The translations under genes were made by a program, and so were the position numbers. From the NCBI GenBank assembly GCA_914767885.1, contig CAJZBQ010000061.1, positions 248,001 through 312,000 on the forward strand: a DNA stretch of 64,000 nt, read 5' to 3'. The notes beneath the pieces are model-generated. The model was not told the DNA's origin. It made no database searches and was given only the letters and a program-made list of their open reading frames with translations. The DNA is from Blepharisma stoltei (Eukaryota > Ciliophora > Heterotrichea > Heterotrichida > Blepharismidae). Shown here one piece after another: positions 13,801-25,600 of this stretch; within the stretch, counting starts at the first letter, position 1, and the number at the start of each line of letters is the position of its first letter.

Positions 13801-15861
13801 AGGACCTACACAAGAAGCACATTTTGTATGGCAAGGAGAACAAAGAGCTTGATTTGTAGGCTGATAAAACCCAGAATTGCATTGGCAAGGAGATCCAGAA
13901 GCATTAGGAATACATAGCGTGCAGCTGTTTGGTAAAAAAGATGAGCACTGGGCGCATAAAAAATCGTCACAAATGTAGCAAGATGTACCTCTAATACAGC
14001 CCTTTGTGCAAGATCCTGAGGCTAAGCATGGTTGGCAATTGCTTCCATCATAATAATAAGAATACTCACATGGCCATAAGGTTGATACCACTCCACCTGT
14101 AAAGCCATAAAGATTATAGGGTGTAGAAAAGTCTGTAATGGTTTCTCCTCATAGTTGAAAATAGCTTATAAAGCCATTAAATTGTGGAGAACCTTTGCCT
14201 ATATACAACTGTCCATCATCTGGAAGCCTAAATACGTAATTTGCAACTGTAACTGCTGTCCCAGGTATCGTATTTATATATGGAGTTATTGTCGTAGATT
14301 TATTAGCAAACCCAACTGAACAAGAAATATAGCTTCATGTTTTTAAAGTTATAGGATTCGATACAGTGTAGCTTGCTGTTGTACTGTCTCAAGTTTCTAA
14401 GCCAAAATAAATAGTTCCTACAGCACTAAAAATAAGTGTATTTGTGCTATCACTAATTATAACCCCAGAAATAACATAAGCCCAAATTCCTATGCTCCAA
14501 GTATTGGATAAATTTATAGACCCACTCAAAAACTTATTCGAATCAAAGTAAAGGCCTCTGTTTTTAGCTGGTAATGGATCAGTCGTTTCTGCGTTATTCC
14601 AATAATTATAGCTCATAGAGCTACTACCAGTAATCAATTCTGAAGCATATACCCCAGCAAATGGGGTATTAAAATCAGCTGTTAAAACTGGAAAACAATA
14701 GTGCCTTCCACATTCCCATGCTCCATACGGAGTCCCATATAAGCAAACTCCTGCATTAGGTAATCCAAAAATGCATAATGTGCTTGTCCAAGTTTGGGTG
14801 CATTCTATTGCTAGATGGTCACAGCATAATGGAGGGATTCCTGTAGTGCATGCAGAGCAAGATGCAAAAGAATACCCAGTACAAGAGCTACATTCTGGCG
14901 AAAAGCAAGTTGAACAGTCGCTCCCTCTAATGCATCAAGGCCAGTTTGGGCATGAATCATCACATTCATTGCAATTAGTTCCATCCCAGTACTGCTTATC
15001 AGCACAATCAACTGTTGGAGCTGACATTGGACTATTTACTTCATTATCGACTCTTGCTTGAAGCCAATAAATGAATCCTTTAAACGAATCATTTGGACTT
15101 GAATATCCAAGATTTCAATTATAAATCCCACTAGGAAAACTCATCTCAGAATCAGCCCATGATGTGCTATAATCTGTACCTCCATCAACATCAATGCTGA
15201 ATGAGGCTGTATTGCAATTCTCCTGGCTAAAATAAATTGACACATAATGCCAGGATGAAGAATATGAATTGGCACTTATCTCTGAAACAGGATATTGTGA
15301 TCCGTCTGAGCTATTAATCAAAGCATCAAATTGATATTTCCCAAGGACTGAAGATATTCTTATATAAGAAATTGGGTCAATTAGGACGTTTAAAATTTCT
15401 CCACTATCAAGAGCTTTTATTCATAAATTTAATATAAAATAAAGACCTGGGATAAAGTTTGTGTTGCTGGACATCCCAGACGTAGGGGCAAAATAAAAGC
15501 CACGATCTAAGGTAGGTAATGGGGAATTTTGTGATTGATCATTAAATGGGATTCCTCCTGGGTTTAAAAATGGTGTGCCGCTGGGATCCTGTATTCTGTC
15601 AAACGTAAAATCTTGAAAACCAGAAAATTCTAAAGTGAATAAAATTGTATTTAAAGGATCAGGCCCAGCGCAATATTTATAGCAGTTAGGACAAGTATTT
15701 TCATCTGGAAAGCGAGTTGGGCACTCCTCGGTGCATAAAAGGGAGTCAGTCATATATTTTGGCTTATTACAGCTAAATCTTCCACCAACAGTTAAACTAT
15801 CATTTGGGCAAGCTGAAAGAACTAAAATAGCATGAGCGATTGCAATACAGATCCCTAGCAT
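4880..15861 (-). CDS. Paralog B: giant LamG / cysteine-rich repeat protein with C-terminal multi-pass membrane domain
   Basis: The start is 15861, followed by a signal peptide (AIAHAILVLSA). Seven modules follow: LamG 1 15660-15060, LamG 2 14640-14090, LamG 3 13700-13080, LamG 4 12610-11150, LamG 5 10780-10140, LamG 6 9720-9060 and LamG 7 8600-7480, each followed by a cysteine-rich furin/GFR-like repeat. The juxtamembrane beta-rich domain (FSAKLTVFF..FSESL..) is at 7010-6560 and the membrane region at 5895-4880. The membrane region has about six or seven hydrophobic helices, including FWIQCYLELGAA, TQYYFVFFVRRLIY and TEVTINIVLSLMTIMHL. IESs at 5901, 7746, 11470 and 11890 must be removed, which leaves about 3,000 residues. 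The C-terminus stops at VRTV (TAG, 4880-4882), roughly 30 residues shorter than in C-F, and its membrane region is the most diverged. It is probably a cell-surface receptor or adhesion protein; function unknown. Confidence 0.88.
5901..6549. mobile_element. IES (647 bp) with C-rich palindromic MITE, gene B membrane-proximal site
   Basis: TAA flanks both ends (5901, 6548). Removal joins GTAGCTA to AGAATTTGC, the uninterrupted sequence of paralog C near 17700. Inside are CTCCGTGAGTGAACAAAA ends at about 6090-6110 and 6150-6172 and a perfect hairpin around 6408-6462, where TTTTGTTCACTC pairs with GAGTGAACAAAA. The left edge differs (CCTCCAGTTGGC), so this may be one element inside an older IES. 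Gene D has an unrelated IES at the same TA. Confidence 0.85.
7746..8205 (+). mobile_element. SINE-like retroposon inside gene B LamG 7
   Basis: A GC-richer insert (about 7750-8182) starts AAAATGGCGATG and ends with tandem CTAAT units. The flanks are imperfect duplicates AAGCAAGG(T/C)TT..ATATG at 7731-7749 and 8183-8207. Removal between TA at 7746-7747 and TA at 8204-8205 restores the protein ICQTLLNNYE, in line with CQKSVNNYE in C and D. No credible ORF inside. Orientation (5' end left) is inferred from the shared start motif. Confidence 0.75.
11470..11612. other. IES (141 bp) in LamG 4 of gene B
   Basis: The direct repeat CTTGCATATT lies at both edges, each copy holding the TA (11470-11471 and 11611-11612). 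Removal gives VKLEDNMQVESE, as in gene A (VKLENNMQVES), which has no insert. The interior is AT-rich and not recognised. The 10-bp repeats look like a target duplication, so this could be a small decayed retroposon. Confidence 0.8.
11890..12616 (-). mobile_element. SINE-like retroposon inserted across an IES border, gene B LamG 4
   Basis: Gene A has an 80-bp IES at this codon. B keeps a similar 92-bp IES (12523-12614) but also has a roughly 620-bp GC-rich insert to its left. The insert is flanked by duplicates GAAAATCAGTATT (11881-11893) and GAAAAATCAGTATT (12513-12526). The duplicated target includes the IES border TA, so removal from 11890 to 12614 still gives the correct DS-DFQGSYG-type junction. 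The left end has TTA-rich short repeats (3' tail on the minus strand). It shares the box TTGCTTACCTAG..CCTTGCCGGATATAATTA with the insert at 43448-43983. Confidence 0.8.
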
Positions 15862-16688
15862 TTTTATTATAATCTCATTCCATAACTTAAAAATAAATAA
15901 AAACGATAATTTTTAAGAATGAACTTTTTCAGCAATAAAACTGCAAATAGTGATTATTTTTAGAAATTAGGAAAGTCTATAGACTTTTAGAGAGGACTGG
16001 AGAAGAAAATAGATAAACTAATAACTCTTGACGAAATATGGTATTTTAACATATTTTTAGGATAAATAGATCTGATGACAACTATTTTGCAAGGCAATAA
16101 AAATTCATTCAATTTTGCAATTAGCTTCATTGCTTTCTATTCGGCTCTTAACAAAATATGTGGATTAAGAGATTTTAAGTAGTGATGCTAATTATATATT
16201 TTCGTAAGTGGGTCATTAATATTGCATATTAGATATTTATTAGATCTTGCTATTAATCTATTTCAAATATTAATTATAGGGCTTAGTTTCAGTTGATATT
16301 TTTACTTGGCACTGAGTAAAAATTCCAGACCTCTTATAGGTAATGGTGAGTAGATTTGGAGTTGTGTAAAATCATCTTAGACTTCAAATTTTCTACTATA
16401 GAGCATTATCTCAATCTGATTCTAGTAATTTCTATTTTAATGTTTTTCTTTTCTTTGCGTTGAGCTTGATCTCTAAATAAGATCAATTTCATCTTCTCAC
16501 AAGAGGGCAAGCATCGCTGCTCTTTGAATTATTACTGAGAAATCATTTATTAAGTTCTTGAATTATTAAATTATGAAAAAACATTCATATTAGAATTAAA
16601 TGCTGATATAGAGAATAATTAAAATAATTTCTTAAAAATTCCTATTAGCCTTAATAAATGCTAAATTAAATAAATAAGCTGTCATAGG
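15862..16688. other. Intergenic spacer B/C
   Basis: About 830 bp, AT-rich, with no supported gene or repeat. The part next to gene B's start (15880-16080) resembles the region upstream of gene A (4200-4380), which fits duplication of the gene together with its upstream region. Confidence 0.7.
15867..15872. promoter_or_regulatory. TTATAA core upstream of gene B ATG
   Basis: Lies 5 nt before the ATG at 15861, the same spacing as in gene A. Part of the five-gene pattern described for gene A. Confidence 0.35.
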
Positions 16689-19600
16689 CTATCTTTCTAT
16701 TTTTGTAAGTTGACTATTTCTTGCTTGAATGGTATTTCTCATAATGCCTGCTCTAGTCAGCTTACGATGAATCACTTCAAATAAAGTTCTAGCAAAAATA
16801 AATACAGAAGAAAATGTTTGAATTGCCATAACTGTAAGGACAATTCCCACAATCGCACTCTCTACTCCTGATACAATTTCTTGCTCGAGATCAAATAAAT
16901 AGACTGACGTAGAGATCATTACTAAACAAATCATTATTTCAGTAACTAAATTTGTTATTTGCAAAATTGGATCTTCATAAGGCCTAAAAAATCCTAAGTG
17001 CATAATTGTGATTAATGAAAGAACAATATTAATAGTAACTTCTGTTTGTGGGTATTCTCTTAAAAACACCAAATTTATTATATAGATAAGCCTTCTTGCA
17101 AAAAATACAAAATAATATTGCATTGCAAGAAATCCTTTATCATTTCTAAATTCATAAAAAAAAGTATCAAATAAAGAAGTAAAGCCCTTTTCTCTTGACT
17201 GAATACGATTTCTATTTTTATAGGAAAACCAGAAATACGCAGGAGGAGTGGCAAATAGAATTATATAAACAGCTAAACAAATAGTTAGATTGGTAATTTG
17301 TGTCACATTTCCAAACTCAGCAGTAATAAATCCGACACTAGCAGCAGCTCCCAGTTCAAGATAGCATTGAATTCAAAATCGCAAGTAAAATGCAAATTGA
17401 TAGCCTTTGAGAGTTTTTGTAAATTTTTTGCCAAGCCATCTATATGAGCATCGTGATAAAAAGAAAACCCCAGGAAAAACTGCTAAAGAAGCTAAAATTA
17501 GTGTAAAATCATTGCCCTGGTTTATCAAGATAAGATCAGAGTCAAATCCAAATTCTTTTGCTTGAGAGTATGGAGTATTTCCTTCATTTTTGTCAATAAT
17601 ATAGGTAAATGCATTTGGGAATAAATTGAAAGAATTTAAATTATTCAAAAATGAGCTCATTTTGCTAGATAAGGGTATTCCTGATAAAGTTAAATAACTA
17701 AGAATTTGTAAGGTGTTCATCATACTTCACAAAGAGCTCGGATTTGGATTTACAATTGATAAAGCAACAGCTCCAGAAATAGCAGCCTGAGAACCAGCTG
17801 ATGCTTGTGATGTAACTGACTCAATTGTTGCAGAGTATGGAGCTGGATCATACGAATTTAAAGGCACAGAAATTTCTGACGAGTTTAATACTCCATTAGA
17901 AACAGATCTCATTTCTTCCAAATTTATAAACTCGATTGTAGCCAAGGTACCTTTTGAAATTGCCTTCTCAATTTTCAAAGAAATATAATAGCACGTTCCA
18001 TTTATCTGCTCAATTTTACATGAAACTTCTCCTTGCTGTTCAATCGTTACCGTAAAATTTGATGCAGAAAGAGCATTCACAAGGTTATCAGAAAACGTAA
18101 GATACAAAGAATTATCTGATAATGCTGAAAGTTTAGCTGAAAAATAAACAGATGTGCAATTTTGTGGAAAATAATAATAAAATGGTTATACATGGAAATG
18201 GTTTATTCCTCCATGAATTTAATTGTTATGGGATTCGGTTTAGCTGGTGCACAATGCCAAATATGGTATATCAATAAGGTAAATCATTTGGTTCAAGATA
18301 TTAGGACGTATAAAGTTTTTCCGCTTGACACATACAAGGAGGTGACCCTTATGCTGAATACACGTAGAAGTAAATTCTGGAGCGAGGTCAACGTGACCAG
18401 TGGAGACTTTCTGGCCCTTTGGTAGGTCTCTTCTGGAATACTTGCTAGACAAAATGGCTTCTGGCATCATAAATTAGGAATTAAAATGGAGATTTTATAA
18501 TTAATCTCTGCAGAAGATATTACCATTTAAAATCTGAGTAATGTAATGCAATTTGTGGACCCATTAAAGCCTAAATTACAATAGCAGAGATCATTTTTAA
18601 GACCAGCATTTGCGACACAAGATGTACACTTAATCGAAGATTCACATATGCTGCATAATTTTGGACAAGAATAAAAGATCCCATCCATACCTCTAAATCC
18701 ACCTGGCTTAAGAACAATACAAGTACTATTATTCGAAGTGTCAAGAACATATTTTACGTCACAGATGCAGGAATCAGGATTTATAGCATTTTCTTTACAA
18801 GCTACGCAGCCAAAAGAAGAATAATCTATACAGTTTTTGCATAGTAAATTATTACATAGAGAGCAACTAGATCGTCAATCCCTGCAGCTTTTTGTGCATT
18901 TTATATTGCAGCGATAGCAGACGTTATAGCCTGGTCCACTCCAATATTCATTTATTTTGCAGTTAGGAATACATATTTGATTTGTTGGGCAAACACTACA
19001 ATTTTCAGTGCAAAAAACTGTTGATAGACTATTTACAGGCTTCAAAATATTGTATATCTGTATGGTATAAATGAAGCCTTGATAATAATTATAAACTGTC
19101 TGAGAACTAAGCTGGGCTCCTATAGACATTGCAGTATGAGGTACTTTATCTTGAAAAATTCCAGACCCAGCTATAGGATTTGCCCTAGGATGGCGCTATA
19201 TGGCGCCATCCTAGGGCAAGCGAAAATTGGCTCCACACGGGAACCGTATTCCACGTGTGGAGCCATTTTTCCACTTGTGGAATCCACATTTTCCCACGTG
19301 GAACACAATTCCCATGTGGAGCCGTGTCTCCAATTGCCCGAGGATGGCGCAATATAGCGCCATCCTCGGGCAATTTCTATATCTCCGATGAATCGAATAA
19401 TCCATTTATATAGCAAGAGAGCGCGTTATCCCCGCTTTGGGTGGTCTCAAATGTAAATTCTATATGGCTTCATTCATAATTATTAACAGATTTTTGACAC
19501 ATAAAAAATAAAGGAGATGAGTTTATTGTCAGAGAGATTGATGGCTTACTGCTTATTAGTGAGATTGAGAATAATGATGAATAATTATCAGAAATATCAT

Positions 19601-22600
19601 GCTTTGATAATAAAGCTCCATACAAGCTTTCAGTATTTAACCATAGAGAAATTGTGAAAGTAGATGTAAGGACAAGCCTTGGAGATGTATAATTTGAATA
19701 CTCTGGCAGTCTCAAAACTGAAGTTTGGCCGTTAAAATAAAACCCTCTTAAATAGGCAGGAATCGGATCATTAACTTCATAGTCTGGATAAAATTGCTTA
19801 ATCACAGTGCAGCTTTAAAATTCTTAATAGCAAAACATTCTCTATTAATTTAATCATTTATTACTTTATTGGGTAAAAGTTAGATGAGCCAGTTATAACT
19901 GGAATAGAGTTTGCTTTATCATAAATGACTCGATTGAGAGTATTAAGATCCAAATCAAATATCTTTTCATTAACTAGTACACAATTACTACCAGAAGGAG
20001 AAGTACAATTAGAGCAGCCATTATAGCATGCTACACATGAAAATCCATCTGAAGAAGTCATATAATTAGTATTGCAAGCACAAGGAGCTCCGCTTGCATT
20101 GGAAACGCATTGAATGCATTTCCCTGAGCCAAATCCTGTACAAACAGAGCATAATAAATCATAACAAATATTGCATGTTCCTGCTCTGACACATCCTTTA
20201 CTGCATGAATTGCAAGCTGAATAAGAACTCCCACTCCAGTAATTAGATAAATCGCAAGATCATAAGCAAGAATGGCCTAACCCTGTGCCGCATATAATGT
20301 TATTAACATAGCTTGAAAAATCACTAATTGGGACATTCCATAGCTGAAAAGTATTAATAAACCCGATAAAGCCAGAAGCACTACTTTTCCCGAGAATTAA
20401 TTTAGTGCCAGGGACATCTCTTATTATATAATTAGTGATAGCTGAGGTGGCAACTAAAGCTCCATTAATATAAATAACTATATTTGTAGTATCTAAATTA
20501 TAACTGAAAGTATATGACAAATAAATTCAGCTGTTTAGAGAGCTGCTCGAGGATAAAGATTGAAGAGTTAAGGTCTGTGAAGGATTTTCCATATTAGCTG
20601 TTATGGTTCCTGTTGAGGATAGAACAGTTATTTGGGTCTGCTTTTCTAGCCAATCTCCGTGGGTTATTATATAAATCCAAGATCCTATTGAAAAGCTATG
20701 AGAAAGCAAGACGCTAGTTGATGATAATAAATACATGGTTCCATCAAAAAATAAGCCGCGCTTATATGTAGGTATGGGGTCATATGATTCAGGGGTATTG
20801 AAAAACTGAAAAGATGTGGAGGTAGTTCCTGTTGTAAAAATTCCATATGAGCCTTGAAAATCTGTATTGAAAGATTGATCAATCACTGCAGTTGATACTG
20901 ACGAACAAGAAGCATCAAATCCATATGGGCATCCCTTTAAACAAACATGCCCAACTAATTGATAGCTTCCTAAATCCCTCCCCTTGAAATATTTATATCA
21001 AGATGGCAGCACATGTCAAGCCGTCCTCTTGCCACAGCAATCAAGACCTTAAGGCCAAGGCTAATTTGAACGGGTTGCAAGCTGAGAGTCAAGAGTTGTT
21101 TGTGTCTGATAGGTTTTGACTACTTCCTGATGGTAGAAAATGGAGGTGTCTAGCAATGCTCTTTGGAGCCTTGGGCGTTTTTTTCTATAGGAAGCAGTTT
21201 TTTCCTTATAGTTGCAGAATAAAAATTCTCAGTAGCCTTCAGACTCCAAGGAGCTAATCTTTACATCCTGCTACTCTCCAATCGTCTCTGTTAGAAAGCT
21301 GCAAAAATCTATAAGCCATCAACTCAAGACTGAAGCCTCAAGGCAAGGAGGAGATGAACTGTGCGGTTAAAGCTAGACCGACTTGGAGGCTCGACGTAAA
21401 GTAGAAAGGGCTCCCGTACGAGAGGTCTTTGGTGATGCGTCGCCAATATGGCTATATCTTTAACAATCCTAATCATAATACCTCCTCTTGAAATGTAAGA
21501 TAAGCCTTCAAAAATCTTATTTATTAAAAATCAATCATTTGTATAACATAAATATTTTTTTATATATAAAATTAAAAATATAGTCGAAACTCTCTAATTA
21601 ATATTATTTATTTTGAATATTATAAATTAAATCCTATTAAATTTAAGATAGATTGATTATAAAAATAAATTTAAACAGCTTCTGCCTTAAATTATATCAA
21701 TTTTTTTTAGGATAAATAAATTATTTTTTTAAAATTATTCTACTTCTTAAGCAGAAAAAAACTTATTGATTTCAAAATGAAGGGAGTGAGCAAGCTGAGC
21801 ACTCAAAATAAGTTGTTTTTATGCATGTTGAACAAAGATCATCGCAAAATTCGCAAGTTTGAGATGAAGAGATCCAAAAAGCATTTGCAGCACAAGTGCA
21901 ACCACCAGACCCGTCACTAACTGCATTAGTTATACAGGTCAAGCATGAATTTCCTCCTGTAAACTCTCTACATGTCGCACATTCTTTTGTCTTACATAGC
22001 CTACAAGTATCAGAATTTCTGCATCCCTTATCACATGTCGCTATACAATTAGTGCAAGCAGAACCACTATTGTATTGAGATATTGAGCAACTATCTAGAC
22101 AAGTAGAATCGCTTGGACACTTTGTGCAGCTATTTAAGCATCCAGTTGTTTTGAAGTCGTTTAAAGCATTATTATTTTGACTGTAAATTTTAACATTCCA
22201 TAAAAAGCCAGTGAATCCTGAGCTATAATGCCCTATATAGAGATCTCCTGATTGACTGTCTAGAAGGTAAAGAGGAGTGGATGTGGTAAAGGTAGCTGGA
22301 GAAGTTCCATCAATATAAGATGCTATTGTTGTTTTCCCATCAGAATTAATTGTGCAGTCAAAAGAAATGTAAAATCATCCCCCAGCAAGTATATTAGAAG
22401 CACCCGTGACTGATATGGTTGTTGATGAATCTGATAAGAGAAGAGAGATTTGTGGATAGCCTGATGATATTTTTACTTGTACAATAGTTGTAGTAGAAAT
22501 ATATTTGGATATCACAAAACCAGCTGCTAGAGGTCTTATCCATAATGAAATAGAAAAGGAAGGGGAAAACATAAAACTTATCTTTAAATAGCTGTTGTAA

Positions 22601-25600
22601 TTGTAATAGTATCCTCTTAAATAAGATGGATAAGGGTCATTGGTATCATAATTTGGATATGAATTAGTGTTTGATAAGCCTACATTTACTCCAGAAATGG
22701 TATCTAACTTCCCATAATTTGATATTAAAAACTTTTTTCATTATTAATAATAATTTTTTTTTTGCGTATTATTATCTATAAATTTTAAAGGCTTTTAAGT
22801 TAAAAAATTATAAAATTTAAATTATATTAATTATTAATTTACTTGCCCCTTTTGAGGGCAGTCAAAATTATTTGAAATCTTAAATATTTGATAAATTAAC
22901 TTACTCTCCCCCCCCCCCCTCCGTGAGCGAACAAAAAAAATTTTGTTCGCTCACGGAGGGGGGTTAATTTTTTTTTTTAAAAAAACAATTTATATATATA
23001 AATTTTATAAAAAATATTTTTTTCGAAATTTAAAAAAATCCTAATTTGCAAAAATTGGGAAGCAAATATTAATTTAATTTGCAAAATTTATGTTTTAAAA
23101 CGCAATTTGTTTAAAATTAAACAGAATTAGCTCTAGATTTCATTATACTAATTATCACTTATATATCAAAATTTTTTTCCATTAAAATTTTTTCTATTAA
23201 AAAAATTTTTGTTCACTTACGGAGGGTGGGTTTTTTGGTCAAAAAAAATGGCGATTTTTCTAATGGTTTTGTTCGCTCACGGAGGGGGGGGGGGGGAGTT
23301 AAAAAAATAGTTATAATAATGAAATCTTCAGCTAAAAAATTATTCATAAATTAAATTAATTTTAAGACATAATAAATTTGATCAAAAATTGTATAAAATT
23401 AATTTACATAGTTATCTTATACAAGGCATTAAAAGAATTATATTTGAAAACATAAGTGAATATGCAGTCGACGAAAGATCGCAGCTATGAGTTGCTGAGT
23501 TTTGATTATACCCTCATGGACACTCAGTTAGGCATTGTATATTAAGAAAGTAGTATCCTGCTTGGCAGCTTGTGCACTGATAATATCCGCTTCCATTGCA
23601 AATACTGCATCCTATTGGGCACGAGATGCATGAAAACCCATCAGTAGAAGCCACAAATCCAGGGTTGCAGGCACAATTCGTCGGATTTTTTGATGCATTA
23701 GTCACACAGGTTGTGCATTTTCCAGTCTCAAATCCTGTACAAACGGAGCATAACGAATCATCACAAATATTACAAGAAATAGCTCTTCTACATCCTTTAG
23801 AGCAAGAATTACAAGCTACACAAGAACTTCCACTTTTATAAGTTGTCATATCACATGACCATAAGCATGCAGCCTTATTTCCAGACCCACAAAATGTAAA
23901 TCCATTAATAATTGTGGTAAAATCTGTAACTGCTGCATTCCAAAGCTGAAAATAAAAAATAAACCCAACAAAGCCTGAACTGCTACTTTTTCCCAGCTGC
24001 AAATTTGTAGATGCATCATCTCGATATATTTTTTCAGCAATTGTGGTAGACCCGGCTGAGACTCCATTGATATAAAGAGAAAGCACAGATGCATTTGAGG
24101 TATAATAGATTGTAATTGATAAGTAAGTTCAATATGTAAATGAAGAAGTAGGAGATAAGGTCACAGTAGATGATGTTTGGGCTCTGTCGTCCATTATAGC
24201 AGTTATTGCACCTGTTGATGACAATTTAAGTCTGGTTTGTTTTTGTAAAAAGTCTCCATTGGTGATTTCATATATCCAAACTCCTATAGTAAAACTGTGC
24301 GAGATGTAAATAGACTGAGATGATAATAAGTACTTGTTGCCATCAAAATAAAGGCCTCTTAAATAAGTCGGGATTGGGTCAACCGTTTCAGGGGATGCAA
24401 AGTGTTGGTACTTCGAAGAGTCTGCTCCTGTAGTAAAAGTCCCATATCCTCCTTGAAAATCTGTATAAAAGCATAGGTCAATTACAACAGTTGAGACTGG
24501 AGAACAGGAAGACCCATAGCCAAATGGGCAATCATTAAGACATAGCACTCCTACTAGCTGTTTGCCTGAAACACAAGAATTACATTCAAAATAAGTCGTT
24601 TGCTTGCAAACAGCACAAAGTGAATCGCATAGTTCGCAGCTTTCTAAATTAGCTGACCAAAATGCATTATTTTTGCATTTGCATCCATTTGATCCGTCTG
24701 ATTCTGCATTTGTTATGCAGCTTGTGCAAGACCCTGAGAATGAAGTACAACTATTACATTCCTTAGTTTTGCAAAGTCTACAAGTGTCGGTAGATCTGCA
24801 GCCTTTGGTGCAAGATGCTTTACAATTTACACAGGATGAGCCATTATTGTATTGTGATAATGAGCAAGAATCTGGACAATTGTAGTCACTAGGGCATATT
24901 GAGCAAGGTGAGGTGCAGCTAGATGTTGAAGAATCATTGTTTTGCAGATTGTTTGTATTATATATAGTAATATCATATAAAAATCCTTTAAATCCATTGC
25001 TTAGGCTAGATTTTGTTCCAATATAGAAAGTGCCTGAGCTGCTATCTTGGAAATAAGCGAGATTAGTAGATGAATCATAGTCTTTAGTTTGAGAATTTAA
25101 ATAGGAATTTATAGCGGTTTTATAGTTTGAGTCAATTTTCCCTGTAAATGCAATAAAATTTCAGTTATTTAATGTATTTGCAGTTTAAAGTCACAGAAAA
25201 GGTCGAAGAATCATTCAAAATAAGAGAAAGTTTGGGAAAGCCAGAATTTGAAATTTCAAGGCAAAGTATTTCGTTACCAGAAACTGTTTTAGAGAATATT
25301 GTCCCTAGACCAGTTGGATAAATTCAAGTGGAAATAGTAAAATATGGCCCAGTCACAACCTGTGCTGAGAGATAAGTCGTGCCAGTAAAATAGTATCCTC
25401 TAAGATAGGCTGGATATGGGTCATTCGAATCATATGTTGGGTAAGTGTTCGTATTGGTAGACCCTACTGATACTCCTGAAATTGAATCAAGTACTATTTT
25501 GTCATAAAAAATGATACTTAACCCAGTGAAGGAATTGAAAACACAAGTTTTTGAGGATGAGTTTTCAGTATATCCAGTCGCACAATTTGAAACACAAAAG

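Noticed and set aside
12604-14091. Duplicate region 433-1920 versus 12604-14091 as an assembly duplication
   Set aside because: They differ at many scattered sites, and different inserts lie next to them, so they are real paralogs A and B.
19172-19381. Repeated CCACGTGG boxes as a CRISPR array or a somatic regulatory E-box cluster
   Set aside because: There are no direct repeats with unique spacers. The boxes lie inside a TA-flanked palindrome interrupting a coding exon, which should be removed.
22905-22925. Long C and G homopolymers as telomere or chromosome-end sequence
   Set aside because: They are the ends of the MITE, with mirrored copies on the other side and coding sequence beyond both.
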